From an uncultured Elusimicrobia bacterium (GTDB taxonomy: Bacteria; Elusimicrobiota; Endomicrobiia; Endomicrobiales; Endomicrobiaceae): DNA of 57,982 nucleotides. Positions 34,368 through 43,323 of this stretch are shown here, in pieces. The notes under the pieces were generated by a model. The model worked only from the letters and a program-made list of their open reading frames with translations. It did no database searches and had not been told where the DNA came from. A program made the translations under genes and the position numbers. Within the stretch, counting starts at the first letter, position 1; the number at the start of each line of letters is the position of its first letter. The stretch is from NCBI GenBank assembly GCA_937916125.1, contig CALGGE010000049.1, forward strand, positions 1 through 57,982, in the 5' to 3' direction.

Positions 34368-34396
34368 TATATACCATACGCAAACTACAAATTCAA
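34368..34396 (-). promoter_or_regulatory. argJ operon promoter
   Basis: Minus strand: TTGAAT (34391-34396), 17 bases, TATATA (34368-34373). Confidence 0.6.
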
Positions 34397-34441
34397 CTTC
34401 GTTATTATACATTATTTTTAATAAAAATGCGAAGATTTTTA

Positions 34442-34470
34442 TTGAAAATATTTTTATTTATTTATATATT
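34442..34470 (+). promoter_or_regulatory. Promoter of the glycosyltransferase gene (leaderless)
   Basis: TTGAAA (34442-34447), 17 bases, TATATT (34465-34470). The ATG is at 34477, six bases past the -10, so transcription should start at or next to the start codon. No ribosome site is present. Confidence 0.6.
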
Positions 34471-34476
34471 ATAGTT

Positions 34477-35316
34477 ATGGACAAAAATATTTTAGCCGTA
34501 ATCGTATCTTATAATCCCGACAATTCAATAATAAAATTATACAATTCCATAAACAAACAGGTTGACGAATTGATTATTATTGACAATTTCTCGACGGAAA
34601 AAGAATCTCGAAAATTATTAAAAAAACTTTCCGAAGAAACAAAAATAATTTACAACGATACAAACTCGGGTGTAGCGGCAGCCCTTAACCAAGCCGCACG
34701 GTATGCAATAAGCAACGGTTATAAATGGCTGTTAACGCTTGATCAGGACAGTGAGTTTCTCCCCGACACTTATAAAACATTGATTAATTCCTATGAGAAA
34801 ACGGAAGATAAAGACAGAGTGATGATTATAGCACCGAAAATCGGAAAAAACACGAAGCAATTTTTGAGAAACGGAAAATCGGAAGATTTGAAGCAGGAGA
34901 TATTGAATTTAACTTCGGGAAGTTTGATAAAGACGGAAAGTTTCAAACATATAGGTTTTTTCGACGAGAAATTATTTATAGAGCAGGTTGATAACGACTT
35001 TTGTTATCGTTTAAAAAAGTTCGGCTACAAAATAAAAGTAGCACAAAACATACATTTCTTACACAAAATAGGCAATGCCGAAAAAAAATACGGTTTTACG
35101 TTGAGAAACCATTTGCCCGTAAGAAAATATTATTTGGCAAGAAATTCCGCGATAATGTTGAAAAGATACTTTTTTACGGCACCTTATACGACGGTACGGT
35201 ATTTCCTCGGCGGAACAATTTTAGGCTGGATAAAAATACTGTTATTCGAAAAAAACAAATTCGAGAAAATTTCCAACGGTGTTAAAGGTTTAACGGAAGG
35301 GTTAAAACTTAAATGA
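34477..35316 (+). CDS. Family 2 glycosyltransferase (rhamnosyltransferase-like)
   Basis: 279 residues, GT-A fold. The nucleotide-sugar site shows AVIVSYNPD, IIIDNFS and the DxD-region WLLTLDQDSEF; the acceptor side has FDEKLFIEQVDNDFCYRLKKFGYKI. This pattern is common in GT2 enzymes adding rhamnose or similar sugars to O-antigen or other surface glycans. It is monocistronic, on the opposite strand to its neighbours, and overlaps the convergent barrel gene by 15 bases. Confidence 0.88.
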   Translation: MDKNILAVIVSYNPDNSIIKLYNSINKQVDELIIIDNFSTEKESRKLLKKLSEETKIIYNDTNSGVAAALNQAARYAISNGYKWLLTLDQDSEFLPDTYKTLINSYEKTEDKDRVMIIAPKIGKNTKQFLRNGKSEDLKQEILNLTSGSLIKTESFKHIGFFDEKLFIEQVDNDFCYRLKKFGYKIKVAQNIHFLHKIGNAEKKYGFTLRNHLPVRKYYLARNSAIMLKRYFFTAPYTTVRYFLGGTILGWIKILLFEKNKFEKISNGVKGLTEGLKLK

Positions 35317-36228
35317 TATACTGATAAAGTGAGAACCGTAAGACTCTTCAATTTCCAACGGCATTTCAAAAGCATAATCCGCAGTCAGCTCGGTGTTGTT
35401 TGCAAATTCAAACGTATAACCGAAGCCGAAATCAAAAGCTTCCTCTCTGCCGCCTAATCTTACGGCTAATTTTCTGTTGAGCAAATAAGACTCCGCTCCA
35501 AGTTTAAGAGTTGTTTCGTTATCTCTGAATATTATATCAGCCGCAACAGTAAAATAAGGAATCTTTACATACGGCAACATATCGTTATAATAACTTAAAC
35601 CTAAAACATTTACATTTTTAACTTCATCTTTTTCCATATAACCTATATCTGCGGGAAGAAGATATTTACTGCTGTAACCTATGCCTATACCGTTACTGAA
35701 AATAGCCATAACGCCGATATCGGCAGTCATTGCACCTTTGGAATTTTCCAAATCTTTATCTTCTTCGTCAAACTTAGTTTCCTGCATTAAATATTTTGCA
35801 TTAACACCGGCACTGATTTCAACGAAGTCGCTATCCACTCTCAACACATCATTTAACATTCTTGCATAACCGATATTAAACGTATCTTCTCTTCTTAATC
35901 CCGGTACGGAAGTTGAAGACCATGCAAATGATACGGCACCTGCTTCCGGAGATATAGGATAAATATAGCCGAAATAGTTGGCGGCAACTTCTACGCCGTC
36001 AACACCTGCAAACAACCTTGACCCCATTAAGGTTACTTCCTGCCGAATAGCAAATGCAATACCCGATATATTGTACAGAGGTGCATTTGCATCATTACCT
36101 ACTGCGGTATAAGCACCGCCCATACCTAATGCTCTTACGCCCCAATAGGTATCAACAAAAGCTGCCTGTGCTTTCTGAACCGCTAACATAATTATTACGA
36201 GTGATAAAATCACAAATATTTTTTTCAT
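35302..36228 (-). CDS. PorV/PorQ-like outer-membrane beta-barrel protein
   Basis: 308 residues with a signal peptide cleaved after AQA (~22). The start of the mature protein, WGVRALGMGGAYTAVGND with PLYNISGIAF, is the hallmark of the PorV/PorQ/UPF0164 group. Alternating amphipathic strands continue to the C-terminal FISISFKF, which ends in Phe as in outer-membrane barrels. PorV-type proteins act with type IX-like export in other phyla. Here it is the last gene of the surface cassette, so an export or anchoring role is inferred. Confidence 0.75.
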   Translation of the reverse strand: MKKIFVILSLVIIMLAVQKAQAAFVDTYWGVRALGMGGAYTAVGNDANAPLYNISGIAFAIRQEVTLMGSRLFAGVDGVEVAANYFGYIYPISPEAGAVSFAWSSTSVPGLRREDTFNIGYARMLNDVLRVDSDFVEISAGVNAKYLMQETKFDEEDKDLENSKGAMTADIGVMAIFSNGIGIGYSSKYLLPADIGYMEKDEVKNVNVLGLSYYNDMLPYVKIPYFTVAADIIFRDNETTLKLGAESYLLNRKLAVRLGGREEAFDFGFGYTFEFANNTELTADYAFEMPLEIEESYGSHFISISFKF

Positions 36229-36247
36229 AATTTACTTTCTTAACTTA

Positions 36248-37483
36248 TTACCAAACAAATGCTATCGTACCGCTGATAATCTTACCTTTTTCTTTTATCT
36301 TAATTTGATAAATATAAGTTCCGCTTTCTGCCCAATCTCCGCTGTTATTGGTATCCTTTTTACCTTTCCATACGAAACCGTTTATATCACCGGCAGTAAG
36401 TTCTGCAACTTTCTTACCGTTCAAGTTGTAAATCTTAACAACATCACCCTCTACCAAGTTACTAAACCTGAAGCCCTCATAAGTTCCGCCGGATATTCTG
36501 GATTTTACTCTTACTCTCTTTGCAGGTCTGTAATCATTATCGGCTAAATTACTGCTAACCATTATTAAATAATATCCAAAATCAGCTACTGGACAACGTA
36601 CTGTTTTATTTTCAGTATCCACGCTTATAACCTTTATATACTCCCATGCAGCACCATCAGCACTGTAAAGGACATCAAATTTCGTTGCAGTACTACCTGA
36701 AGCTCCATAAGAGAAGTTCGCATAACCCTGAGAAATTATACTTAAACCTGCGGCATTTGTATAAACTCTGTATCCCGCAAGCATTTTATTTCTATCAATA
36801 TCAGCAGTTGCAATTGTTCTTGCTACCTTATAAGCTACCGAACGAACATAAGCCGAAACAGGAAATAATGAAGAAAACAAATCATCCAACGATATTTCTT
36901 CTATGCATATCTCTCCGCTACCCTCTACAGAACCCGGATCAAAAGTAATTGTTGTACCGGAATAATCTTGATTACCGTCATTATATTCTACGGTTCCGCC
37001 GGCAGAGGCTGTAACTGTAGCCGTAGCTGAAGATGTTATAACCGCTTTTATATACTCTTCATCGGAAATCTCCGTATCGGGACAATAAACTACAGAACTA
37101 CCGCCCGCATCACTTTTTGCCGTAACTCTTATTCTGTAATGTACGTACTCTACACTATCGGATAACGTAGGTAAAGTAATAAAAAATTCCGTGTTATTAT
37201 AAATAGTCAGCTCTCTTTCGGGAGCATACTCAAGATTTGAAGAATCCCCGTTAATATAATACTCAACTCTTGCCGTTGCGGAAGAATATCTGCCGAAATC
37301 CGCTGAAATTTTAGGTTTTAAAACTCTTGTGTTAGCAGAAACGGTATTAATAGCTTCGTGAGTAATCGTTAACTTCGGGAAATAAATCTCCGCAATAAAT
37401 TCCCTGACATTAGCAAAAGCGAAAGAACTTATTGCTAAAGAAAACGACAAAACTAAAAATAATAATATTTTTTTCTTTTTCAT
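36248..37483 (-). CDS. Secreted protein with FlgD/T9SS-like C-terminal domain
   Basis: 411 residues. Signal peptide to ~24, then a beta-rich fibronectin-like region (~30-130), a stretch rich in Thr/Ala (ITSSATATVTASAGG) and a segment GTTITFDPGSVEG. The final ~80 residues (NLVEGDVVKIYNLNGKKVAEL, FVWKGKKD, GTYIYQIK) match the FlgD-Ig/secretion-sorting domain used as an export tag in Bacteroidetes and relatives. The ribosome site is weak. It follows the chaperone-like gene by two bases. The precise function is unknown. Confidence 0.72.
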   Translation of the reverse strand: MKKKKILLFLVLSFSLAISSFAFANVREFIAEIYFPKLTITHEAINTVSANTRVLKPKISADFGRYSSATARVEYYINGDSSNLEYAPERELTIYNNTEFFITLPTLSDSVEYVHYRIRVTAKSDAGGSSVVYCPDTEISDEEYIKAVITSSATATVTASAGGTVEYNDGNQDYSGTTITFDPGSVEGSGEICIEEISLDDLFSSLFPVSAYVRSVAYKVARTIATADIDRNKMLAGYRVYTNAAGLSIISQGYANFSYGASGSTATKFDVLYSADGAAWEYIKVISVDTENKTVRCPVADFGYYLIMVSSNLADNDYRPAKRVRVKSRISGGTYEGFRFSNLVEGDVVKIYNLNGKKVAELTAGDINGFVWKGKKDTNNSGDWAESGTYIYQIKIKEKGKIISGTIAFVW

Positions 37484-37485
37484 TT

Positions 37486-38259
37486 TTATTTATTTTTTTC
37501 CAACACAGAAACCATACCAAACTTATCAACTTTAAAAGAAATTGCTTTCGTTGCTTCTCTATTTAATGCATTTACTTTAAATATTGCCGTATATTTACCT
37601 TTACTCAAATCCTTAGTCGGCAATACAATATCTTTAAATTCTCTTTTACTTTCACAATATGTCGGTGCAGTTTCCGCTATAAACAGTTCTCTTATAAGAT
37701 TTTTATCTTTATATATTTCGATACAACCCGTATGTCTAATATGAACGTTGCCATTATTTTCTATAGTCATTCTATAACAAATATTGTCACCGGAATTAAA
37801 AATATCTACGGAATCAATATTAAAAGATATCTTTTCGGTTCCCAATACCATAATATAAACAGGAACCGATATCACGATATTTATTATATCTTCTTTATCT
37901 TTTTCTGCCTTAAAAGAAACCCTTACCGAGACAGAACCTTTAAAATTCTTATTAACAAAAACTTTATAAGGAATTGTTACTGTTTGTCCCGCAGGAATAA
38001 GATATTTTTCTTTTTCAAATTTTATTGTTGCATCAACATCAATATTCTTATTTCCGGAAAAACACTTTCCCTCAGAAAGTTCCGGAACAGCATAAATATC
38101 TTTCTCATAAGTATTCGTAATCTGATAATAACTCTTATATTCCGTACCGGGGTCACCCATAACATTTGTAGCTGCAGGATATACAGACAATCCTGCATAA
38201 ACAAAAGAACACGAAAAAAATAAAATTAAAAACAAAGAACTTAATACTTTATTCATCAT
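37486..38259 (-). CDS. Periplasmic chaperone-like Ig-fold protein
   Basis: 257 residues with a signal peptide (MMNKVLSSLFLILFFSCSFVYA). The first domain (~23-135) reads like an Ig-type pilus chaperone or DUF916-like domain: LSVYPAATNVMGDPGTEYKS, IPAGQTVTIPYKVFV, VSVRVSFKAE. The second (~140-240) is another beta sandwich with YRMTIENNGNVHIRHTG. A chaperone role for the two subunit-like neighbours is inferred from fold-like pattern and position; it could instead be a surface protein. It overlaps the upstream gene by 11 bases. Confidence 0.6.
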   Translation of the reverse strand: MMNKVLSSLFLILFFSCSFVYAGLSVYPAATNVMGDPGTEYKSYYQITNTYEKDIYAVPELSEGKCFSGNKNIDVDATIKFEKEKYLIPAGQTVTIPYKVFVNKNFKGSVSVRVSFKAEKDKEDIINIVISVPVYIMVLGTEKISFNIDSVDIFNSGDNICYRMTIENNGNVHIRHTGCIEIYKDKNLIRELFIAETAPTYCESKREFKDIVLPTKDLSKGKYTAIFKVNALNREATKAISFKVDKFGMVSVLEKNK

Positions 38260-39520
38260 ACGACAACTCTACAATAATTTTTGAACTATAACTACCCTCT
38301 ACCGCAGTTGCAAAATTTGCACCCAAATATATTTTAGGATATATTCCTTCAACCTGCATATCACTCATACCCCAATAATTTGGACCTGCAGCTGCATGAA
38401 ACCCTTTATTACTCCAAGCAGTAACATAATCTTTTTCGTCTGATGAAAGACTGTTCTTTCTGGAATAGTCTATAAAATATAGCCATGTATTATATTCTAC
38501 ATTAGGTTCAGACACACCTGCATCATATAATCTGCCTTTAGTTTCACCGCCGTCAATATAAAAATTTTCTCCTATATTAAATGTTGCTTCTAAATCTCCT
38601 GTGGAATTATAATAAGGTATTGTTCTTTTCACTGCTCTCCAACCCATTGGTAAAACTACGGATTCATCACTTGTATAAAGCAAACCATTTTTGGATGCAG
38701 CACCATTATTTGTATAAACTCTAACTGACCAATTATAACTTGTTCTTGTTGTCAAATCATCATCTAAAGACAGCTCAATATACTGATTTGCTGCCTGCCA
38801 ACCGTTTCTAAAAACAGAACCGGAACCGGAATTATCCCATGTAATATCGGAAGAAGAGTTTTTTCCACTTCTTGTTTTTAACGTTGCATCAAAAGAACCG
38901 GAACCGGATTTTTTCATTATCATATAATCAATATCAAAAGAAGCAGCAATTTTACTGGTCACAAATAAAAAAATATTTTGCACCTGTGTTAAGTCTGCTC
39001 CTGCTGCGGAAAAAGTAGAAAGAGGGACAGAAATCTTCTGCCAATTTTTATTGGAACTATCAACACCCAAAGAACTTAAAGAAACTGTTCTGTTAGCAGT
39101 ATCCTTAATACCGAATTGTATATTACCAACATCTCCGGTTTTAGGTCTAATATAAAAAACGAGTGTCGAAAAAGCACTTATATCTTTTTTAGTATCTGTT
39201 TTTGAAGCATCTTTAAAAGTATAACACCATCCGGACCATCCTTCCGCAGATCCGCTACAAGAAAAAGCATAGTAATTGTTTCCTTCTACAGGAGAATCCT
39301 GCTTTTCCGAAAAAGCAGGATTTAATTCCCCGCCACCACTCCAAACGCTGATTGCAACATTATCATAATCTCTATCAGAATCTACCGCTACACCATTCAA
39401 ATTTTCGGTATAAAAACTATATACATGTTTATCAGTTAAATTGTTTGCTTTTGCAATTACAACAAACAACATAACAAATAAACATATTATTGATAATTTT
39501 CTTATTTTTCTATTAAACAT
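38249..39520 (-). CDS. Two-domain secreted subunit with carbohydrate-binding-like N-domain
   Basis: 423 residues, signal peptide to ~26. Residues ~30-205 form a jelly-roll-like domain (GSAEGWSGWCYTFKDA, STLVFYIRPKTGDVGNIQFGI, NWQKISVPLSTF) like CBM11/CIA30 sugar-binding modules. Residues ~205-423 align with the next gene's product: SFDATLKTRSGKN with ITWDNS, and a C-terminal YLGANFATAVEG with IIVEL. It has a weak ribosome site and sits after a strong hairpin, consistent with a minor, tip-type component. Adhesin function is inferred. Confidence 0.65.
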   Translation of the reverse strand: MFNRKIRKLSIICLFVMLFVVIAKANNLTDKHVYSFYTENLNGVAVDSDRDYDNVAISVWSGGGELNPAFSEKQDSPVEGNNYYAFSCSGSAEGWSGWCYTFKDASKTDTKKDISAFSTLVFYIRPKTGDVGNIQFGIKDTANRTVSLSSLGVDSSNKNWQKISVPLSTFSAAGADLTQVQNIFLFVTSKIAASFDIDYMIMKKSGSGSFDATLKTRSGKNSSSDITWDNSGSGSVFRNGWQAANQYIELSLDDDLTTRTSYNWSVRVYTNNGAASKNGLLYTSDESVVLPMGWRAVKRTIPYYNSTGDLEATFNIGENFYIDGGETKGRLYDAGVSEPNVEYNTWLYFIDYSRKNSLSSDEKDYVTAWSNKGFHAAAGPNYWGMSDMQVEGIYPKIYLGANFATAVEGSYSSKIIVELSYDE

Positions 39521-39553
39521 TTCTATAAAGTTAAATAAAAGTTAAACAGCACC

Positions 39554-39586
39554 GGAACAAATGGCTTTTAAAAAGCCACTTGTTCC
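39554..39586 (-). terminator. Strong intercistronic hairpin after the major subunit gene
   Basis: A 33-base near-perfect inverted repeat (GGAACAAG-TGGCTTTT against AAAAGCCA-TTTGTTCC, one G-U pair, tiny loop), 17 bases past the stop codon at 39603. There is no clean T run on the minus strand, so it is better read as an attenuator or mRNA-stabilising stem that lowers downstream expression. Confidence 0.65.
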
Positions 39587-39602
39587 ATATTTATTTTAAG
39601 AA

Positions 39603-40325
39603 TTATTCACCTACTGTTTCAAATATGATATGGTTAGAACCATAAGAATCACCACCGACTACATTTGTAAAACCTGCACCAATATACATATAACCGGTAG
39701 ATACTGTAGCTGAATTTTCAATAACATTAGGATTTTCACTTGCATCAACATCTTCAATATAACCGCTGGAATTTGCAACCATTGTGTAACCATTTTTACC
39801 AAAGCCATCATCATTCTGATCCGTCAAATATCTTACACCATATTTTGTTTTTGAACTATCATTAGGATCACGAGGATCAAGATCAGGAGAAGTTAGTGTG
39901 TACGTGGAAATCTTAAATGTCATAGGCATATATCCATTTTCTCCACCGTTAGAATTTCCTTTTACAAGACCATTATAAACTTTCTTATTTCCCTTATTAG
40001 TTCTAGGGGTCGTTGCAACATACTTTGCATCTCCGGGACCTGCTGCATCTTTGTTATTCTGATAAATATAAACATAACCGGTATTCTTTGTTATTGTCTT
40101 TTCCATGTTAATTACAGTTGTTGCATTTACCCATTGAGTAGTTGCAGACCCCAAATCAACAGAAGCATCATTCCATGTAATTGAACTACCTGTTGATAAC
40201 GTTGCATCAAAAGTAACTATACCACCTCTAAATGTTACTGCCGCAGTAAATTCTGTTGTTGTAGCAAACGCTGTGTTTCCAAGAAAAAACACCGCTGCCA
40301 AAACTAAACTTACAATTTTCCTCAT
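39603..40325 (-). CDS. Secreted small surface subunit (candidate major fibre protein)
   Basis: 240 residues with a clear signal peptide (MRKIVSLVLAAVFFLGNTAFA). The mature protein is beta-rich, low in Cys and rich in Gly/Asn/Thr, with VTFDATLSTGSSITWND near the N-terminus and YMYIGAGFTNVVGG with HIIFE at the end, both shared with the larger downstream gene. It has the best promoter in the window and a strong GGAGGA ribosome site, so high expression is inferred. No known pilin family was recognised. It heads a five-gene operon. Confidence 0.7.
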   Translation of the reverse strand: MRKIVSLVLAAVFFLGNTAFATTTEFTAAVTFRGGIVTFDATLSTGSSITWNDASVDLGSATTQWVNATTVINMEKTITKNTGYVYIYQNNKDAAGPGDAKYVATTPRTNKGNKKVYNGLVKGNSNGGENGYMPMTFKISTYTLTSPDLDPRDPNDSSKTKYGVRYLTDQNDDGFGKNGYTMVANSSGYIEDVDASENPNVIENSATVSTGYMYIGAGFTNVVGGDSYGSNHIIFETVGE

Positions 40326-40393
40326 TTTTTTACTTCCTCCATTTATTTACGCACATATATTTTTTTGTGTTTATTTTTTTGTTTTGCCACGAT

Positions 40394-40422
40394 ATAATAT
40401 AAAATCTTCGGATAAATGTCAA
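40394..40422 (-). promoter_or_regulatory. Near-consensus promoter of the surface cassette
   Basis: Minus strand: TTGACA (40417-40422), 17 bases, TATTAT (40394-40399). One mismatch from the full sigma-70 consensus. The leader is about 60 bases and ends in GGAGGA. Confidence 0.82.
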
Positions 40423-40498
40423 CAAAAAACCGGATTTTTCACATTTTTTTTACAAATGATTTAACAATACCGACGGAGAATAACAATGTAACTTTAAT

Positions 40499-41758
40499 TT
40501 ACAATGTGTTTGGGTCCGTTATATATCCCTTAACGGCTGACGCTGCCGCAACTGCCGGACTTGCAAGATAAAGTTCCGACTTAGTGTGTCCCATTCTGCC
40601 GACAAAGTTTCTGTTGGTAGTGGAAACACATTTTTCACCGCTCGCAAGAATACCCATATGTCCGCCAAGACAAGGGCCGCATGTAGGTGCGGATATTATT
40701 GCACCTGCTTCAATAAATATTTTCATTAAACCTTCTTTTAAAGCATCGGCATAAACTTGAGGCGTTGCGGGAATAATAATAACTCTGACATTGGGATTAA
40801 CTTTCTTACCTTTAAGTATTGATGCGGCTACACGAAGATCTTCAATTCTGCCGTTTGTGCAGGAACCGATAACAACCTGATCTATATAAGTTTTCTTTAA
40901 CGATTTTGCCGACTTAGCATTAGACGGTAAGAAAGGTAAAGAAACCTGAGGGTAAATTTTCGAGCAGTCTATTTCAATAACATCGGCATACTTTGCATCT
41001 TTGTCGCTTTGGTAAACCTTAAACTTTCTCAAAGCTCTTTTTGAAACATAGTCCAAAGTTATTTTATCTACGGGAAATATTCCGGATTTTCCCCCTGCTT
41101 CAATAGCCATATTTGCCATGGTAAGCCTGTCGGACATTTTTAAATTTTTTATCGTATCGCCGGTAAATTCCATAGTTTGATACAATGCACCGTCAACACC
41201 TATCTTGCCGATAATATAAAGAATTAAATCTTTACCGCTGACGTATTTGTTGAGCTTGCCGTTTAAAACGAACTTTACGGACTGAGGCACTTTCAGCCAT
41301 ACTTTACCGGTTGCAAGAGAAGCTCCGACATCGGTAGAACCTACACCCGTCGAGAAAGCACCCAACGCACCGTAAGTGCATGTGTGAGAATCCGCACCGA
41401 TAACAACATCACCCGGAACGACTATGCCTTTTTCAGGTAAGAGAGCATGCTCTATACCGACATTGCCGCCCTCGTAATAATGTTTTATTTTTTGTGTTTT
41501 TGCAAATTCTCTGACGAACTTTACGTTTTCGGCAGATTTTATATCTTTGTTCGGAGTAAAATGATCCATAACCAAAGCAATTTTATTTTTGTCAAAAACT
41601 TTCTTTTTTCCCGTTTTCAAATATTCTTTTACAGCCAAAGGTGCGGTAACATCGTTGGATAAAGAAATATCAACTTTCGGCTCGATAAATTCGCCCGGAG
41701 TAACGGCTTTCTTACCGCTGTGTGCGGCTAATATTTTTTCGGTTATCGTTTGACCCAT
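40499..41758 (-). CDS. leuC: 3-isopropylmalate dehydratase large subunit
   Basis: 419 residues from the ATG at 41758, with GGAGG inside the end of leuA; a GTG at 41776 is less likely. This aconitase-family enzyme isomerises isopropylmalate in leucine synthesis. Fe-S cysteines are in VVIGSCTNGRIEDL and SAPTCGPCLGGH, and HTCTYGALGAFSTGVGSTD is conserved. The small subunit leuD and leuB are not in this window, so the pathway is split. Confidence 0.94.
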   Translation of the reverse strand: MGQTITEKILAAHSGKKAVTPGEFIEPKVDISLSNDVTAPLAVKEYLKTGKKKVFDKNKIALVMDHFTPNKDIKSAENVKFVREFAKTQKIKHYYEGGNVGIEHALLPEKGIVVPGDVVIGADSHTCTYGALGAFSTGVGSTDVGASLATGKVWLKVPQSVKFVLNGKLNKYVSGKDLILYIIGKIGVDGALYQTMEFTGDTIKNLKMSDRLTMANMAIEAGGKSGIFPVDKITLDYVSKRALRKFKVYQSDKDAKYADVIEIDCSKIYPQVSLPFLPSNAKSAKSLKKTYIDQVVIGSCTNGRIEDLRVAASILKGKKVNPNVRVIIIPATPQVYADALKEGLMKIFIEAGAIISAPTCGPCLGGHMGILASGEKCVSTTNRNFVGRMGHTKSELYLASPAVAAASAVKGYITDPNTL

Positions 41759-41759
41759 T

Positions 41760-43304
41760 TTATTTTTTGCCTCCACGCATTATAACTATCTTGTTGACGG
41801 CATGCACATAAGCATTTATACTTGCTTCCACAATATCGGTTGACATACCCTTACCGAGATAAGTTGCACCGTCATATTTTACCTTAACATTTACTTCGCC
41901 CTGTGCATCTTCACCGCTTGAAATTGCTCTTAAAGTGTAGTCTTCCAAATCTACGGTAACACCCGTAATTTTATCTATTGCACGATAAGCCGCATCAACC
42001 GGACCTGCACCGCAGGCTGCTTCCTGTAAAATTTCTTTTTTATTTTTTACGGTTTTTATCATTCTTATTGTTGCTGTCGGAATAACGCCTACACCGGAAG
42101 TAACATTTACATAATCTACCGTAAATACTTCCCGAACGCCCGAAACGGACTGTTCAACCAAAGAATTTATATCGTCGTCGAAAACACATTTTTTCTTATC
42201 AGCAAGAAGTTTGAACTTCGCAAACAAATCTTCCATTACATTCTGTTCCAGCTTGTAACCTAAATCTTTCAATCTTTTGAAAAAGGCATGACGCCCCGAA
42301 TGTTTACCGAGCACCAACAAACTTTCCGGAACGCCGACATCCTGAGGCGACATAATTTCATAAGTTCTTTTATCTTTCAACATTCCGTCCTGATGGATAC
42401 CTGACTCATGTGCAAAAGCATTTACGCCCACGATAGCCTTATTCGGCTGAACGACAACACCGGTTAAGTTTGAAACGAGCTTGCTGGCTTTATAAATTTC
42501 TTTTGTTTTAATATTGTAAGATACGGGATAAAACAAAGGCTTTGTTTTTATTGCCATTACTATTTCTTCAAGAGCCGCATTACCTGCTCTTTCTCCTATA
42601 CCGTTAATGGTACATTCTATCTGTCTTGCACCGTTTTCTATAGCTGCCAAAGAATTTGCGACGCCTAAGCCCAAATCGTTATGACAATGAACGCTTATTA
42701 CGGCTTTATCTATATTTTTTACTCTTTGTTTTATTGTGGCAATCAATTTACCGAATTCCGACGGGATGGAATATCCTACGGTATCCGGAATATTTACCGT
42801 CGTTGCACCTGCTTCAATAACCGCTTCGACAACGGAACACAAATAATCAACATCACTTCTGCTGGCATCTTCGGCAGAAAATTCCACATCGTCACAGAAA
42901 CTCTTTGCAAGTTTAACGGCGTTAACCGACATATCAAAAACCTGCTTTCTTGTTTTCTGCAATTTCTTTTCTATATGCAAATCCGATGTTGCTATAAAAG
43001 TATGAATTCTGGGTTTTTTGGAATATTTTATTGCATTCCAACAAGTGGTAATATCTTTCGTATTTGCTCTGGAAAGACCGCAAATAACAGGACCTTTTAC
43101 CTGTTGGGCAATTGCCTTAACGGATTCAAAATCTCCCTCGCTGGAGATAGGAAAACCTGCCTCAATAATATCCACATTTAAAGCCGCCAGCTGCTGAGCA
43201 ACCAACAACTTTTCCTGAAATGTCATACTGGCACCGGGAGACTGTTCCCCGTCCCTTAATGTTGTATCAAAAAAAACTACCGTATCTTTTTTATTTTTAA
43301 CCAT
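41760..43304 (-). CDS. leuA: 2-isopropylmalate synthase
   Basis: 514 residues. It condenses acetyl-CoA with 2-oxoisovalerate, the first leucine-specific step. FFDTTLRDGEQSPGASM, the SVHCHNDLGLGVANSLAAIE active-site strand, ESGIHQDGMLK and a C-terminal regulatory domain (~390-514) for leucine feedback are visible. Its last codons carry the leuC ribosome site. Confidence 0.95.
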   Translation of the reverse strand: MVKNKKDTVVFFDTTLRDGEQSPGASMTFQEKLLVAQQLAALNVDIIEAGFPISSEGDFESVKAIAQQVKGPVICGLSRANTKDITTCWNAIKYSKKPRIHTFIATSDLHIEKKLQKTRKQVFDMSVNAVKLAKSFCDDVEFSAEDASRSDVDYLCSVVEAVIEAGATTVNIPDTVGYSIPSEFGKLIATIKQRVKNIDKAVISVHCHNDLGLGVANSLAAIENGARQIECTINGIGERAGNAALEEIVMAIKTKPLFYPVSYNIKTKEIYKASKLVSNLTGVVVQPNKAIVGVNAFAHESGIHQDGMLKDKRTYEIMSPQDVGVPESLLVLGKHSGRHAFFKRLKDLGYKLEQNVMEDLFAKFKLLADKKKCVFDDDINSLVEQSVSGVREVFTVDYVNVTSGVGVIPTATIRMIKTVKNKKEILQEAACGAGPVDAAYRAIDKITGVTVDLEDYTLRAISSGEDAQGEVNVKVKYDGATYLGKGMSTDIVEASINAYVHAVNKIVIMRGGKK

Positions 43305-43323
43305 ATTTTTACACCTCTGTTAT

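Noticed and set aside
40440..40498. Terminator search after leuC
   Set aside because: No stable stem followed by T residues could be found, so none is annotated.
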